From contig CAVYTB010000005.1 of the NCBI GenBank assembly GCA_963771295.1, positions 310,001 to 374,000 of the forward strand: a stretch of 64,000 nucleotides of DNA, given 5' to 3'. The stretch comes from Acidiferrum sp963771295. Lineage in GTDB: Bacteria > Acidobacteriota > Terriglobia > Acidiferrales > UBA7541. The position numbers and the translations under genes were made by a program. Each line of letters starts with the position of its first letter. Position 1 is the stretch's first letter. The notes beneath the pieces are model-generated. The model searched no databases. It had not been told where the DNA came from and saw nothing but the letters and a program-made list of their open reading frames with translations. This document shows positions 8,764-16,750 of the stretch, piece by piece.

Positions 8764-11067
8764 TTAGTGTACAGCGGAAAGTTTTGCGGCTGCCGCAGAG
8801 ATGTGTTGCGCTTCGCTCTCCAACACTTTCGCGACACGCGCCGCGGACTCTTCCGCTTGCTTCCAATTCTTCTGTTCCAGGCCTTCGCGAACCGCAGGAA
8901 TCGCTTTCGCGGCATAGCCTGTGTACACGCCGGGCGCGTACAGTTCGTGTTTGTACCAGAAACGTCCTGGCAGACCTTCGGGCGTGGTGAGTTTATGCTC
9001 GCACTGGATCAGCATCTCGTTCACTTCCTTCAAAGATGCGGAAGCGAGCGCCGCGCCGCCATTCGCGCTGACACGATCCAACGCTTTCTGATATTCCGCG
9101 GAACTGCGTTCCAGCGATTCCACGGCGTTATCCAGCGGCGCGAAGTTGAGGTGAGGCGGAACCTCTTCTTTCTTCGGCGTCACCCAGGTATAGCGCGGGT
9201 CGGCCGTCGCTTCGAACATGCCTTCCGCCAGCTTCTGGTTGGTTTCCTGAATCTCCTCGCGCTGCTTATCCGCGAATTTTTCCACTTCGCGAACGTACAT
9301 TTTTACGTCGTCCGCAAAATCGGAAAATTGGAATGGCAACAAGTCGGCGTCGGCCATCCGCACAACGGATGTGCTGCCCGCCTGAGCCAGTGCGCGCCCA
9401 TACACAAAATCCTTGTCGCTGAAATTGGTATACCAGTAGAAATCATCGTAGATGGAATGGTAGATTCCGCCGCCATCTTCACCGCCAAACCCGATGCCCA
9501 GCGAAGCAACGCCCGCAAAATTGATAAATGGGGCGTGATCCGAACCGCCGCCAAGCATTTCCAGTCGAAGATCGTGGCGGTTGCGCAATTCCCGCAAAGC
9601 TTCGGGAGTCTTGGCCTCCTTGATTTCCTTCAACTGGTCGCGCTTCCAGACGGACAGCTTGGTCTCCGGATCCTGGACGTCGCGCGCTACATCGTTGATG
9701 AAGTGTTCCAGTGAATGGGAACCTTCCAGCGAAAAATATCCCCGGCTATTGCTGTCGGAATTGATGTACACGACGGCGTGCTTGCGCAAATCGTCCGCGT
9801 GCGTTTCCACCCATTCGGTGGAACCCAGCAGACCCGGCTCTTCTCCATCCCAGGCGCAATAGATGATGGTGCGTTTTGGCTTCCATCCCTGCTTCAACAG
9901 TTCGCCGATGGCGCGCGCCTCTTCCATCACCGCCACCGCTCCCGAGATTGGATCCTCCGCGCCATTTACCCACGCGTCGTGATGATTGCCGCGGATCACC
10001 CATTGATCGGGAATCGTCGAACCGGGAATTTTGCCGATGACGTCGTAAAGCGGCTCCATTTTCCAGTTCGAAAACATCTTCAGGTGCACTTTCGCGGCGC
10101 CCGGACCGATGTGATAAGTGATCGGCAATCCACCCTGCCAGTTTCGCGGAGCAACGCGGCCGGTGATAGCAGCAAGCAAGGGCTGAGCGTCTCCGTAGGA
10201 AATGGGCAGCACTGGAATCTTGGTGAGCGACTTCGATTTCGCAATCGGTATGCGCTTTGCATCCGCGGTCGCACCGACTCCCGGAGTCAACGGATCGCCC
10301 ATATATACAGTGCTGTCCTGAACGCTGCCCCGTTGCACGCCCTCGCTCGGCCGGTACGCGCCTTTGGGAAATACAGCGCCGCCTGCATAGCCATCGTCGC
10401 GCGGATCGGAATAAATAATGCAACCAATGGCGCCATGTTCCGCGCCGACTTGCGGCTTGATGCCGCGCCATGAATGACCGTAGCGCGCGATGATGATGGC
10501 GTCCTTCACGGAAATTCCAAGGCGGTCAAGAATGTCATAGTCCTCGGGCAGGCCGTAATTCACGTACACCAGCGGAGCCGTGACGTCGCCGTCAATCGAA
10601 TAAGCGTTGTACGTTGGCAATTGCTCCGCGGTCTGATTCGAAGTGGGATCCTCCGGGACGACAGGCTCCTGGAGCTTCGCGGTGAAGCGCGGTCCACCGT
10701 CAACCAGTTCCACGAGGCGCTCTTTGGGAGTAGGAAAAAGAACGCTGAAGGTCTCGATCTGCGTTTCCAGACCGAATTCCTTGAATTTCGAAGCAATCCA
10801 TTCCGCGTTGTCTTTGTCGTACAGCGATCCGACATTGTGCGGACGCGCGGAGAGCCGCTTCATGTAGTCGCGCAGATTGTCGGGACTGGGAATAGCGCGC
10901 AGTTTTTCTTCCCACTGGCGCTCGACCCGCGACGATTCCGCGGAGTATCCATACAGCGGCTGATCATCCGCCACGACGCGCGACTTCAACGGAAGCAGCG
11001 AGCCTGCAAACACAAAAACTGCTGCGATCGACAATCTTCGATATACGTTTCCCAATTTTGCCCCCAA
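8764..11067 (-). CDS. M28 family peptidase, glutamate carboxypeptidase II (PSMA)-like, secreted
   Basis: A 767-residue exported zinc aminopeptidase/carboxypeptidase with PSMA/transferrin-receptor-like architecture. It has an N-terminal signal or anchor (AVFVFAGSLLPL), a protease-associated insert at about 140-310, the M28 catalytic domain at about 330-590, and a C-terminal helical dimerisation domain. Di-zinc ligands are readable: His and Asp in GNHHDAW, Glu-Glu in WDGEEPG, Asp in INSDSNS, and His in YHSIYDDFYW. Probably digests peptides outside the inner membrane. Another extracytoplasmic peptidase, M20, is at 1-1232, and S9 and S10 enzymes lie further right, so the strain seems geared to peptide scavenging. 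The stop is about 40 bases before hom. Confidence 0.93.
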   Translation of the reverse strand: MGAKLGNVYRRLSIAAVFVFAGSLLPLKSRVVADDQPLYGYSAESSRVERQWEEKLRAIPSPDNLRDYMKRLSARPHNVGSLYDKDNAEWIASKFKEFGLETQIETFSVLFPTPKERLVELVDGGPRFTAKLQEPVVPEDPTSNQTAEQLPTYNAYSIDGDVTAPLVYVNYGLPEDYDILDRLGISVKDAIIIARYGHSWRGIKPQVGAEHGAIGCIIYSDPRDDGYAGGAVFPKGAYRPSEGVQRGSVQDSTVYMGDPLTPGVGATADAKRIPIAKSKSLTKIPVLPISYGDAQPLLAAITGRVAPRNWQGGLPITYHIGPGAAKVHLKMFSNWKMEPLYDVIGKIPGSTIPDQWVIRGNHHDAWVNGAEDPISGAVAVMEEARAIGELLKQGWKPKRTIIYCAWDGEEPGLLGSTEWVETHADDLRKHAVVYINSDSNSRGYFSLEGSHSLEHFINDVARDVQDPETKLSVWKRDQLKEIKEAKTPEALRELRNRHDLRLEMLGGGSDHAPFINFAGVASLGIGFGGEDGGGIYHSIYDDFYWYTNFSDKDFVYGRALAQAGSTSVVRMADADLLPFQFSDFADDVKMYVREVEKFADKQREEIQETNQKLAEGMFEATADPRYTWVTPKKEEVPPHLNFAPLDNAVESLERSSAEYQKALDRVSANGGAALASASLKEVNEMLIQCEHKLTTPEGLPGRFWYKHELYAPGVYTGYAAKAIPAVREGLEQKNWKQAEESAARVAKVLESEAQHISAAAAKLSAVH

Positions 11068-11150
11068 AGTGTGAGACGTGGATTATTTCCCGAACCGCGA
11101 TTTGCTGCAAGCCCGCAATTGTTCCCGGGCGCGATATCACATTTAGAGTT

Positions 11151-12923
11151 TCAAGCAGGTCCCGGCGCCGGACGATCGAGGCGCAGTATCGTGAAGCCCG
11201 CAATTGTCAGCACGATCGCCACGGTCATCAAGCCGCCAAGAAAGCTGCCGGTCAGTTGCCTCAAATACCCGATCCAGTAGGGTCCGAAACCGCTTCCCAA
11301 GTTCCCCAGCGAATTGATCAGCGCAATGCTGGCCGCGGCCGTCGCCAGCGTCACCTTGCCCGAGGCCATCGCCCAGAACGGTCCGGTCATTGATGACGAA
11401 GCCGCCAGAGCCACGGCAAATGCCGCCACACTCACCGCGACGCTATTCGCATATCCCGCGACGAGTAGCGCTACGGCACCGGAGAACGCGCACAGCGCAA
11501 TATGCCAACGCCGCTCCCTGGTGCGGTCGGAGTGGGTGCCCACCAGCACCATCGTCGTGGCCGCAACCAGATACGGCACGGCGGACAAAAATCCCAGCAG
11601 CAAATTCGGCAAGCCGCTGAGGTTCTTCAAAGCGCTGGGCAGCCATAAGCTCACACTGTAGGTGCAGCAGTTCAAACCAAAATACACAACCGCAAATCCC
11701 CACAGCCGTGGATCGCTCCACCAACTGCCAGTCCTTTCTGCAGCGGAATTCTTCGGTTGAGCAAGCACATTCTCGCGCGCCAGTTCCTCCTCCAACCAGT
11801 CCTTTTCATTCGCCGTCAACCAATGCGCTCCCTCCGGGCTATCCGGCAAGTACATTCCCGCTGCCAGTCCGAGCACAATGGCAGGCAGCGCCTCCAGCAA
11901 AAACATCCACTGCCAGCCGGCCAAGCCGCCGCGATGATTCCAGTCCAGCAGCGCACCGCTGATCGGTCCACCAATCACGCCGGAAATCGGCCCTGCGGTC
12001 ATGAATAGCGCCAGCACACCGGCGCGCGACGAAGCGGGAAACCAGCTACGCAGGTAGAAAATCACGCCAGGAAAGAATCCAGCTTCCGCGGCGCCCAGCA
12101 GGAAGCGCAGTGCGTAGAACGACCTTGCGGACGCCACGAACAGCATCGCCGCGGAAATGATTCCCCAAAGAACCATCAGGAAGGCAATCCAGCGGCGCGC
12201 TCCCACGCGCTGCAGCATGACATTGCTGGGCACCTGAAACAAAAAGTAGCCCGCGAAAAAGATTCCTGCGCCCAGGCCATAGACCGCGTCGCTGAATCCC
12301 AATTGCTCCTTCATCTGCAGCGCCGCGAAGCCAACGTTGATGCGGTCCAGATAGGCAACGACGTACAGCAAAAACAAAAATGGCAGCAAGCGCGCGCGTA
12401 CCTTCCGCAGGATTCCCGTAGCATCCATGTCGTCCGAGCGCCCTTCTTCGATCTTCGGCAAAATGTGCGCGACAATCGCCTCCACCGGCGCGTCAATATC
12501 CACCACGATCGCGTCGCGCGGCTCTTCCAGCGTTTTGAACTGATCTTGGAGTATCGATTCGCCGGCAAAGTGGCCGGATCGTTCGCGCATCCGCGCCTCA
12601 ATCAACTCATACGAGCCCTTCAAATACACAAATCGAGGCGCGAGTTGCCGGGACAGCCTGCTGCGGTATTCTTCCTTCAACGCGGAACACGCCAGCACCA
12701 CACTATTGCCCTTCGCGTCGTTGGCCGCTAATTCCGCATGAATGGCATCCAGCCACGGAAGCCGGTCTGCATCCGTCAGCGGAATTCCACGATGCATTTT
12801 TTCTTTGTTGGCCGGAGTGTGGAATTGGTCGGCGTCCAGAAACACCCAGCCGAGCCGCGGTGCCAGAATCGCGGCGATGGTGCTTTTTCCCGAACCGGCC
12901 ACGCCCATCACCACAACAATCAT
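11151..12923 (-). CDS. Gluconokinase fused to an MFS (ACS-family) transporter
   Basis: A 590-residue protein in one uninterrupted frame. Residues 1-160 form a GntK/IdnK-type gluconokinase: P-loop GVAGSGKS at 7-14, DADQFHTPANKEKM near 30-43, CSALKEEYR, LKGSYELI, and the R-rich lid MRERSGHF. Residues about 172-585 form a 12-helix major facilitator of the anion:cation symporter type, with YVVAYLDRINVGFA as helix 1 and GVIFYLRSWFP. The likely design is uptake of gluconate or a related sugar acid with phosphorylation to 6-phosphogluconate. The start is ATG 12923, with GAGGGGA six bases upstream. ATG 12428 between the halves could be an internal start for the transporter alone. Substrate is inferred from the kinase half. 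Confidence 0.88.
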   Translation of the reverse strand: MIVVVMGVAGSGKSTIAAILAPRLGWVFLDADQFHTPANKEKMHRGIPLTDADRLPWLDAIHAELAANDAKGNSVVLACSALKEEYRSRLSRQLAPRFVYLKGSYELIEARMRERSGHFAGESILQDQFKTLEEPRDAIVVDIDAPVEAIVAHILPKIEEGRSDDMDATGILRKVRARLLPFLFLLYVVAYLDRINVGFAALQMKEQLGFSDAVYGLGAGIFFAGYFLFQVPSNVMLQRVGARRWIAFLMVLWGIISAAMLFVASARSFYALRFLLGAAEAGFFPGVIFYLRSWFPASSRAGVLALFMTAGPISGVIGGPISGALLDWNHRGGLAGWQWMFLLEALPAIVLGLAAGMYLPDSPEGAHWLTANEKDWLEEELARENVLAQPKNSAAERTGSWWSDPRLWGFAVVYFGLNCCTYSVSLWLPSALKNLSGLPNLLLGFLSAVPYLVAATTMVLVGTHSDRTRERRWHIALCAFSGAVALLVAGYANSVAVSVAAFAVALAASSSMTGPFWAMASGKVTLATAAASIALINSLGNLGSGFGPYWIGYLRQLTGSFLGGLMTVAIVLTIAGFTILRLDRPAPGPA

Positions 12924-13011
12924 GGAGTCCCCTCGCGTAAAGCGGCGCGCCGAGTTTGTCGCAATCAAGGGGAAGAAGTCCAGCGGAGAGCAATGAAAGA
13001 AACACGGGTCG

Positions 13012-14310
13012 TCACGTCAACCAGTCGAGCACACGGTAATATGCCCCGGCGAGTGGAAGAGCCCAGCTGCTTCCGCTGCGCAAACCGATGGGCGCGCCAT
13101 GGAAGGATATTTGGGAAAAGGGATTGTCGTCAGCATCGCCGCAAACCACGCCTGCCAGTCTTGCGCCCATCCAAGTGGCCGCAGCCACGCCATGCCCCGC
13201 AAAGCCAAGGGCGAAATGCATGCCATCGATCCTTCCGGAGTGCGGCATGACGTCAAACGCGAAATCCAAGGTGCCTCCCCAAACATATTCCACCTTGGCG
13301 TCACGCAGTTGCGGGTACACGCCAATCATGCCTTGGCGCAGAAGCTCCGCGCTCTCTCGCACGGTATTTTCCGACTCGGGAAAAAACGCCGCACGGCCAC
13401 CGAATAACATGCGATTGTCGGGCATGAGCCGGTAGTAATACAGAAAATGTTTGGAATCGTAGATCATGCGATTGCGTGGACTCAGTTGCCGGGCCAGGTC
13501 GGCGGGCAGCGGTTCTGTTGCGATGATGTACGAGCCGATGGGAATCACTTTTTTGCGTAGCGCGGGCGTTGCTTCGGTCGTATACGCGCCGCTCGCCAGG
13601 ATCACATCTTTGGCGCTGATTCTGCCGCGCGATGTTTCCACCAAAAATACTCTCTGGCCGGCCGCCCAAACCGGGTTGATGCGCAGCACTCGCGCGCGGT
13701 CGTAGAGCAACGCTCCAGCGCACCGCGCCGCTTTCCCTAACCCGGCTACAAATTGCGCTGGATTCAATCCGCCGCTAGTGTCATCCACCATTCCACCGTA
13801 ATAAATTTTCGAGCCAATCTCCGCGTCCAGTTCGCTCTTCGGCACGATTCGCAAATCATGGTTGAACTCGCGCTTGATCTCTGCGGCTGACTGCGAAAAC
13901 CCATCGAAGTGGCTTTGCTTGCAAGCGACCTCCAGGTGCCCGCAGCGCGAGAAGCTACACGCGATCCCTTCTTCCTTGACGACCTGTTCCACCAGGTCAA
14001 TCGAATCCAGCGAAGCGGCGTACATGCGCTGCACCAATTCGCGGCCATAGCGGGCAATCAATGTCGGAACTGGCAGCTTCATCCCGGTGAGCACCATGCC
14101 GCCATTTCGGCAGCTTGCGCCCCAGCCGATGGTTTCGGCTTCCAGGACGACCACCCGCACACCGCGTTTCGCCAGAGTGCGCGCGGCAGACAGGCCGCAG
14201 AATCCCGCGCCAACCACGGCGACATCCACTTGTTCCGGCAGCGGGCCGTCCAAGCCAAGCGCAGGCTCTGCCACACTGTGCAACCAGCAATTCGTCTGTT
14301 GGATGGACAT
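13012..14310 (-). CDS. FAD-dependent amine/amino-acid oxidoreductase (DAO family)
   Basis: A 432-residue flavoprotein of the D-amino-acid oxidase/glycine oxidase superfamily, closest in feel to gamma-glutamylputrescine oxidoreductases. The ADP-binding motif VVGAGFCGLSAARTLAKRG starts near residue 32, followed by WGASCRNGGM, which in these enzymes contacts the isoalloxazine. The C-terminal GFAGHGVAAATWMG is the second FAD contact. It would oxidise a secondary or primary amine to an imine. The neighbouring fused gluconokinase-transporter is on the same strand after about 90 bases, but no shared pathway is evident. Substrate unknown. Confidence 0.85.
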   Translation of the reverse strand: MSIQQTNCWLHSVAEPALGLDGPLPEQVDVAVVGAGFCGLSAARTLAKRGVRVVVLEAETIGWGASCRNGGMVLTGMKLPVPTLIARYGRELVQRMYAASLDSIDLVEQVVKEEGIACSFSRCGHLEVACKQSHFDGFSQSAAEIKREFNHDLRIVPKSELDAEIGSKIYYGGMVDDTSGGLNPAQFVAGLGKAARCAGALLYDRARVLRINPVWAAGQRVFLVETSRGRISAKDVILASGAYTTEATPALRKKVIPIGSYIIATEPLPADLARQLSPRNRMIYDSKHFLYYYRLMPDNRMLFGGRAAFFPESENTVRESAELLRQGMIGVYPQLRDAKVEYVWGGTLDFAFDVMPHSGRIDGMHFALGFAGHGVAAATWMGARLAGVVCGDADDNPFSQISFHGAPIGLRSGSSWALPLAGAYYRVLDWLT

Positions 14311-14401
14311 GATTTTGTTGAGGAGATTCTAGCCGGAAGCTGACACAACAGACAACTTCGGCGGTCACGCAAGGCAGGAGGATTTCAAGTATGTTTGTAG
14401 G

Positions 14402-15733
14402 TCAGGCGCGCCGCAACACGATGTGGGTAATTTCCGGCGGCGCACCCAGGCGCACAGGCGCTCCCACCGTTCCTAGGCCACGATTGACGTACAAGGCAGA
14501 AAGCCCCTTGGGCGCATTCGGCATCAGCTTGATGGTCTCGCCAAGCCGCTTCGGAGCGTCGGGCATCAGCAGCGGCCGGTGGTAAAGGCCCGCCACGTAG
14601 TCGGTGATGAATCGCGCCGGGCTGATGCTGACGTCGAGGATTTCTACTTGCACCTGTCCGCCATGCGTGTGGCCCGCCAAGGAAAGCTCAATTCCCAGTT
14701 CCGCGGCACGATTGAATGAGTTCGGATTGTGCGAAAGCAGGATATTCGGCATATCTCGGCGGACCAAAGGTTCGATTCCGCTGAGCATTTGCATCTTGCG
14801 GCCGCCGGGCGTGCGTTCCCGCTGGTAATCCACGCCAATTAGATTCAGTTGCGCGCCCCGGTAGTTAACCAGCGCATTGTCATCGCGCAGCAGCGTCATG
14901 CCAGCCTGTCGATACAGGCGTTCAGCCAGGTCCTCAGCGCGAGCGTAAATCTCGTGGTTGCCATTGCAGCCGTAAACGCCCAGCGGCGCGTTCAAGTGAC
15001 GCACTTCGTCGACGCAATCCGCCATGGAATCGTGCATCCCGGTAATCAGGTCGCCGGTCACCACAGCAAGGTCTGCGCCCACATCGTTCGCCATGTCCAC
15101 GGCGCGGCGCACCGATTCGCGCGTCATGTAGCCGCTGAGGTGAATGTCGCTGATCTGAACGATTTCCATGCCGGCCAGTTCGGGCGGCAGGTTCGGCAAA
15201 GGAATTTCCACGCGGCGAACTTCGTAGCGCAGGCGCTCCGCAGCGTATCCGTACATCACGCCGAGGAAGGGCGCTGCTCCGGCAACAACGCTGGCAGTTC
15301 GGAAGAACGAACGGCGCGAGGGATCGGGCACAAAATCTTCGGCAGTGGCCAGGCGCGCATCAGGGTTGGGCTCGGAATTGGCTGGCGTCGATGCCTTGCC
15401 GAAGCGATGCCACAGCCATTCCACAGCATGCACTGCTTTGACACAAAAATAGGCCGCAAGGGCGCTGGCAAACCACAACCCGGCGAACGCGCCTACTGGA
15501 GAATGATTGGGTAAAATTCGTCCACGATCGGGCCGCAGGTTATCGGCAAAGGTGAGAATAATGAGCACTAATCCGACAAGATAGAGCAATCGCAGGCCTA
15601 CGCGCAGCGTCAGGCGTCCCCAGTTGGCGGTGACCCGCCACAAAGCGCGATACCAAAAGCGCTGGGAGAAAAACAGCAGTGTCAGAATCGTCAGCGCGAT
15701 GCTGCTACGCAGCAGAATCCAGCTCCAGTTCAA
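14402..15733 (-). CDS. Membrane-anchored metallophosphoesterase (YkuE-like)
   Basis: A 443-residue protein with three predicted N-terminal membrane segments (about 5-25, 45-62, 82-103), then a twin-arginine-like SRRSFFRTASVVAGAAPF stretch at about 135. A calcineurin-like phosphoesterase domain follows from about 165. All metal motifs are present: SDIHLSG, VTGDLITG, GNHEIY, LSHNPN and GHTHGG. Proteins of this type (YkuE, YaeI) act on phospholipid or envelope phosphate esters. The start is TTG 15733, with GGGAG just upstream; the twin-Arg motif is internal, so the Tat signal may be a relic or act as an extra membrane helix. Catalytic class sure, substrate unknown. Confidence 0.88.
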   Translation of the reverse strand: MNWSWILLRSSIALTILTLLFFSQRFWYRALWRVTANWGRLTLRVGLRLLYLVGLVLIILTFADNLRPDRGRILPNHSPVGAFAGLWFASALAAYFCVKAVHAVEWLWHRFGKASTPANSEPNPDARLATAEDFVPDPSRRSFFRTASVVAGAAPFLGVMYGYAAERLRYEVRRVEIPLPNLPPELAGMEIVQISDIHLSGYMTRESVRRAVDMANDVGADLAVVTGDLITGMHDSMADCVDEVRHLNAPLGVYGCNGNHEIYARAEDLAERLYRQAGMTLLRDDNALVNYRGAQLNLIGVDYQRERTPGGRKMQMLSGIEPLVRRDMPNILLSHNPNSFNRAAELGIELSLAGHTHGGQVQVEILDVSISPARFITDYVAGLYHRPLLMPDAPKRLGETIKLMPNAPKGLSALYVNRGLGTVGAPVRLGAPPEITHIVLRRA

Positions 15734-16001
15734 TGGCTCGGCTCCCTCGACCGTGTCTATCTAGAGTACCATGCCAAGGCCTTGTGGCCCTTTTTTGAGG
15801 ATTGCATGCCTTCAGGAAGTAAATGTGCGTGATTTTGGCCAATCCGCATCCGTACTCACTTTGGGATATGATGACCGCCCATACGATTCGGTTGGATTCG
15901 CCCTTCCCGACCCGGGCGAGACCTCCGGGGATGTCCTAAGTGTGAAAACAATTGGGCCCGGTCTGCCTCAGTTAGTACTAGTACACAAAAGGAGAGAAGC
16001 G

Positions 16002-16568
16002 ATGAAACGATTCGGTCTGGTTTTTGCACTTCTGCTTGCGGCTTGTTTCGCCGTGCAGCCCCTGCGTGCCCAAGATGCCAAGAAAGCGGAGCCCAAGCCG
16101 GCGCTCAGCCCGTCGGAATCCCTTCTGGAACAGTGGAACGATATTGGGAGAAAGCTGATTGCCATGGCTGAGGATTTTCCCGAGGACAAGTACAGTTACA
16201 AACCTGCGCCTGAATCCCGGACGTTCAAGGCCAATCTCGTCCACGCCTCAGGCTCGATGTACTATTTCACGGACTTGGCCCAGGGCAAGAAGCCGCGCTA
16301 TCCCGATGCTTACGCGGGCGACGATTTGAAGTCGAAAGCAGAGCTAGTCGCTTTTGTGAAGAAGTGCGTTTCTGATGGAGCTGATGTCATCAAGGCGAAG
16401 GGCGACAAAGGATTGATGGAAGCCGTTAACGACGGCGGCCCACATCTGGACCGACTGTATGATCTCGGCTACGGCCTGATCGAGCATTCCGGCGAACACT
16501 ATGGCCAGCTGGTGGTTTACTACCGCGTGAATGGGCTGGTGCCGCCGGAATCACGGCCGAAGAAGTGA
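16002..16568 (+). CDS. DinB-like helical bundle protein, exported
   Basis: A 188-residue protein with a signal peptide (KRFGLVFALLLAACFAVQPLRAQ) and a four-helix DinB/DUF664-type domain. The segments LEQWNDIGRKLIAMAEDFPEDKYSYKP, LVHASGSMYYF and EHSGEHYGQL carry the His residues that usually form the single metal site. AGGAGAG ends seven bases before ATG 16002, which also gives a clean signal peptide; the longer in-frame start at 15771 has no ribosome-binding site. Exported DinB proteins are common in Acidobacteria, and members studied elsewhere are thiol-dependent transferases. The role here is unknown. A strong terminator follows. Confidence 0.85.
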   Translation: MKRFGLVFALLLAACFAVQPLRAQDAKKAEPKPALSPSESLLEQWNDIGRKLIAMAEDFPEDKYSYKPAPESRTFKANLVHASGSMYYFTDLAQGKKPRYPDAYAGDDLKSKAELVAFVKKCVSDGADVIKAKGDKGLMEAVNDGGPHLDRLYDLGYGLIEHSGEHYGQLVVYYRVNGLVPPESRPKK

Positions 16569-16623
16569 GCGTTTTGCAGGTCACCCCGTTTCAGGGTAAG
16601 GCCGTTTTTTTAAAATGACAATC

Positions 16624-16659
16624 GCCGCGCCCTCGCAATCTGAGGGCGCGGCTTTTTTT
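16624..16659 (+). terminator. Intrinsic terminator after the DinB gene
   Basis: A perfect 11-base-pair GC stem (16624-16634 with 16642-16652), a 7-base loop, then seven T residues. It lies 55 bases after the DinB stop. Confidence 0.92.
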
Positions 16660-16725
16660 CGGTGAGTTGCGGCTGCCTTCTGAGGCGGGGGGCTTGCGGC
16701 TCTTAGTGTCTTAAAGAGAAAAGAA

Positions 16726-16750
16726 CCGGTCTAAAGACCGGCCACTACAA
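16726..16750 (+). repeat. Hairpin repeat with CTAC tag
   Basis: A 7-base-pair stem (CCGGTCT/AGACCGG) with a 2-base loop, followed by CCACTACA. Same layout as the hairpins near 39.5, 42.7 and 58.4 kb. It overlaps the stop codon of the DUF255 gene. Confidence 0.6.
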
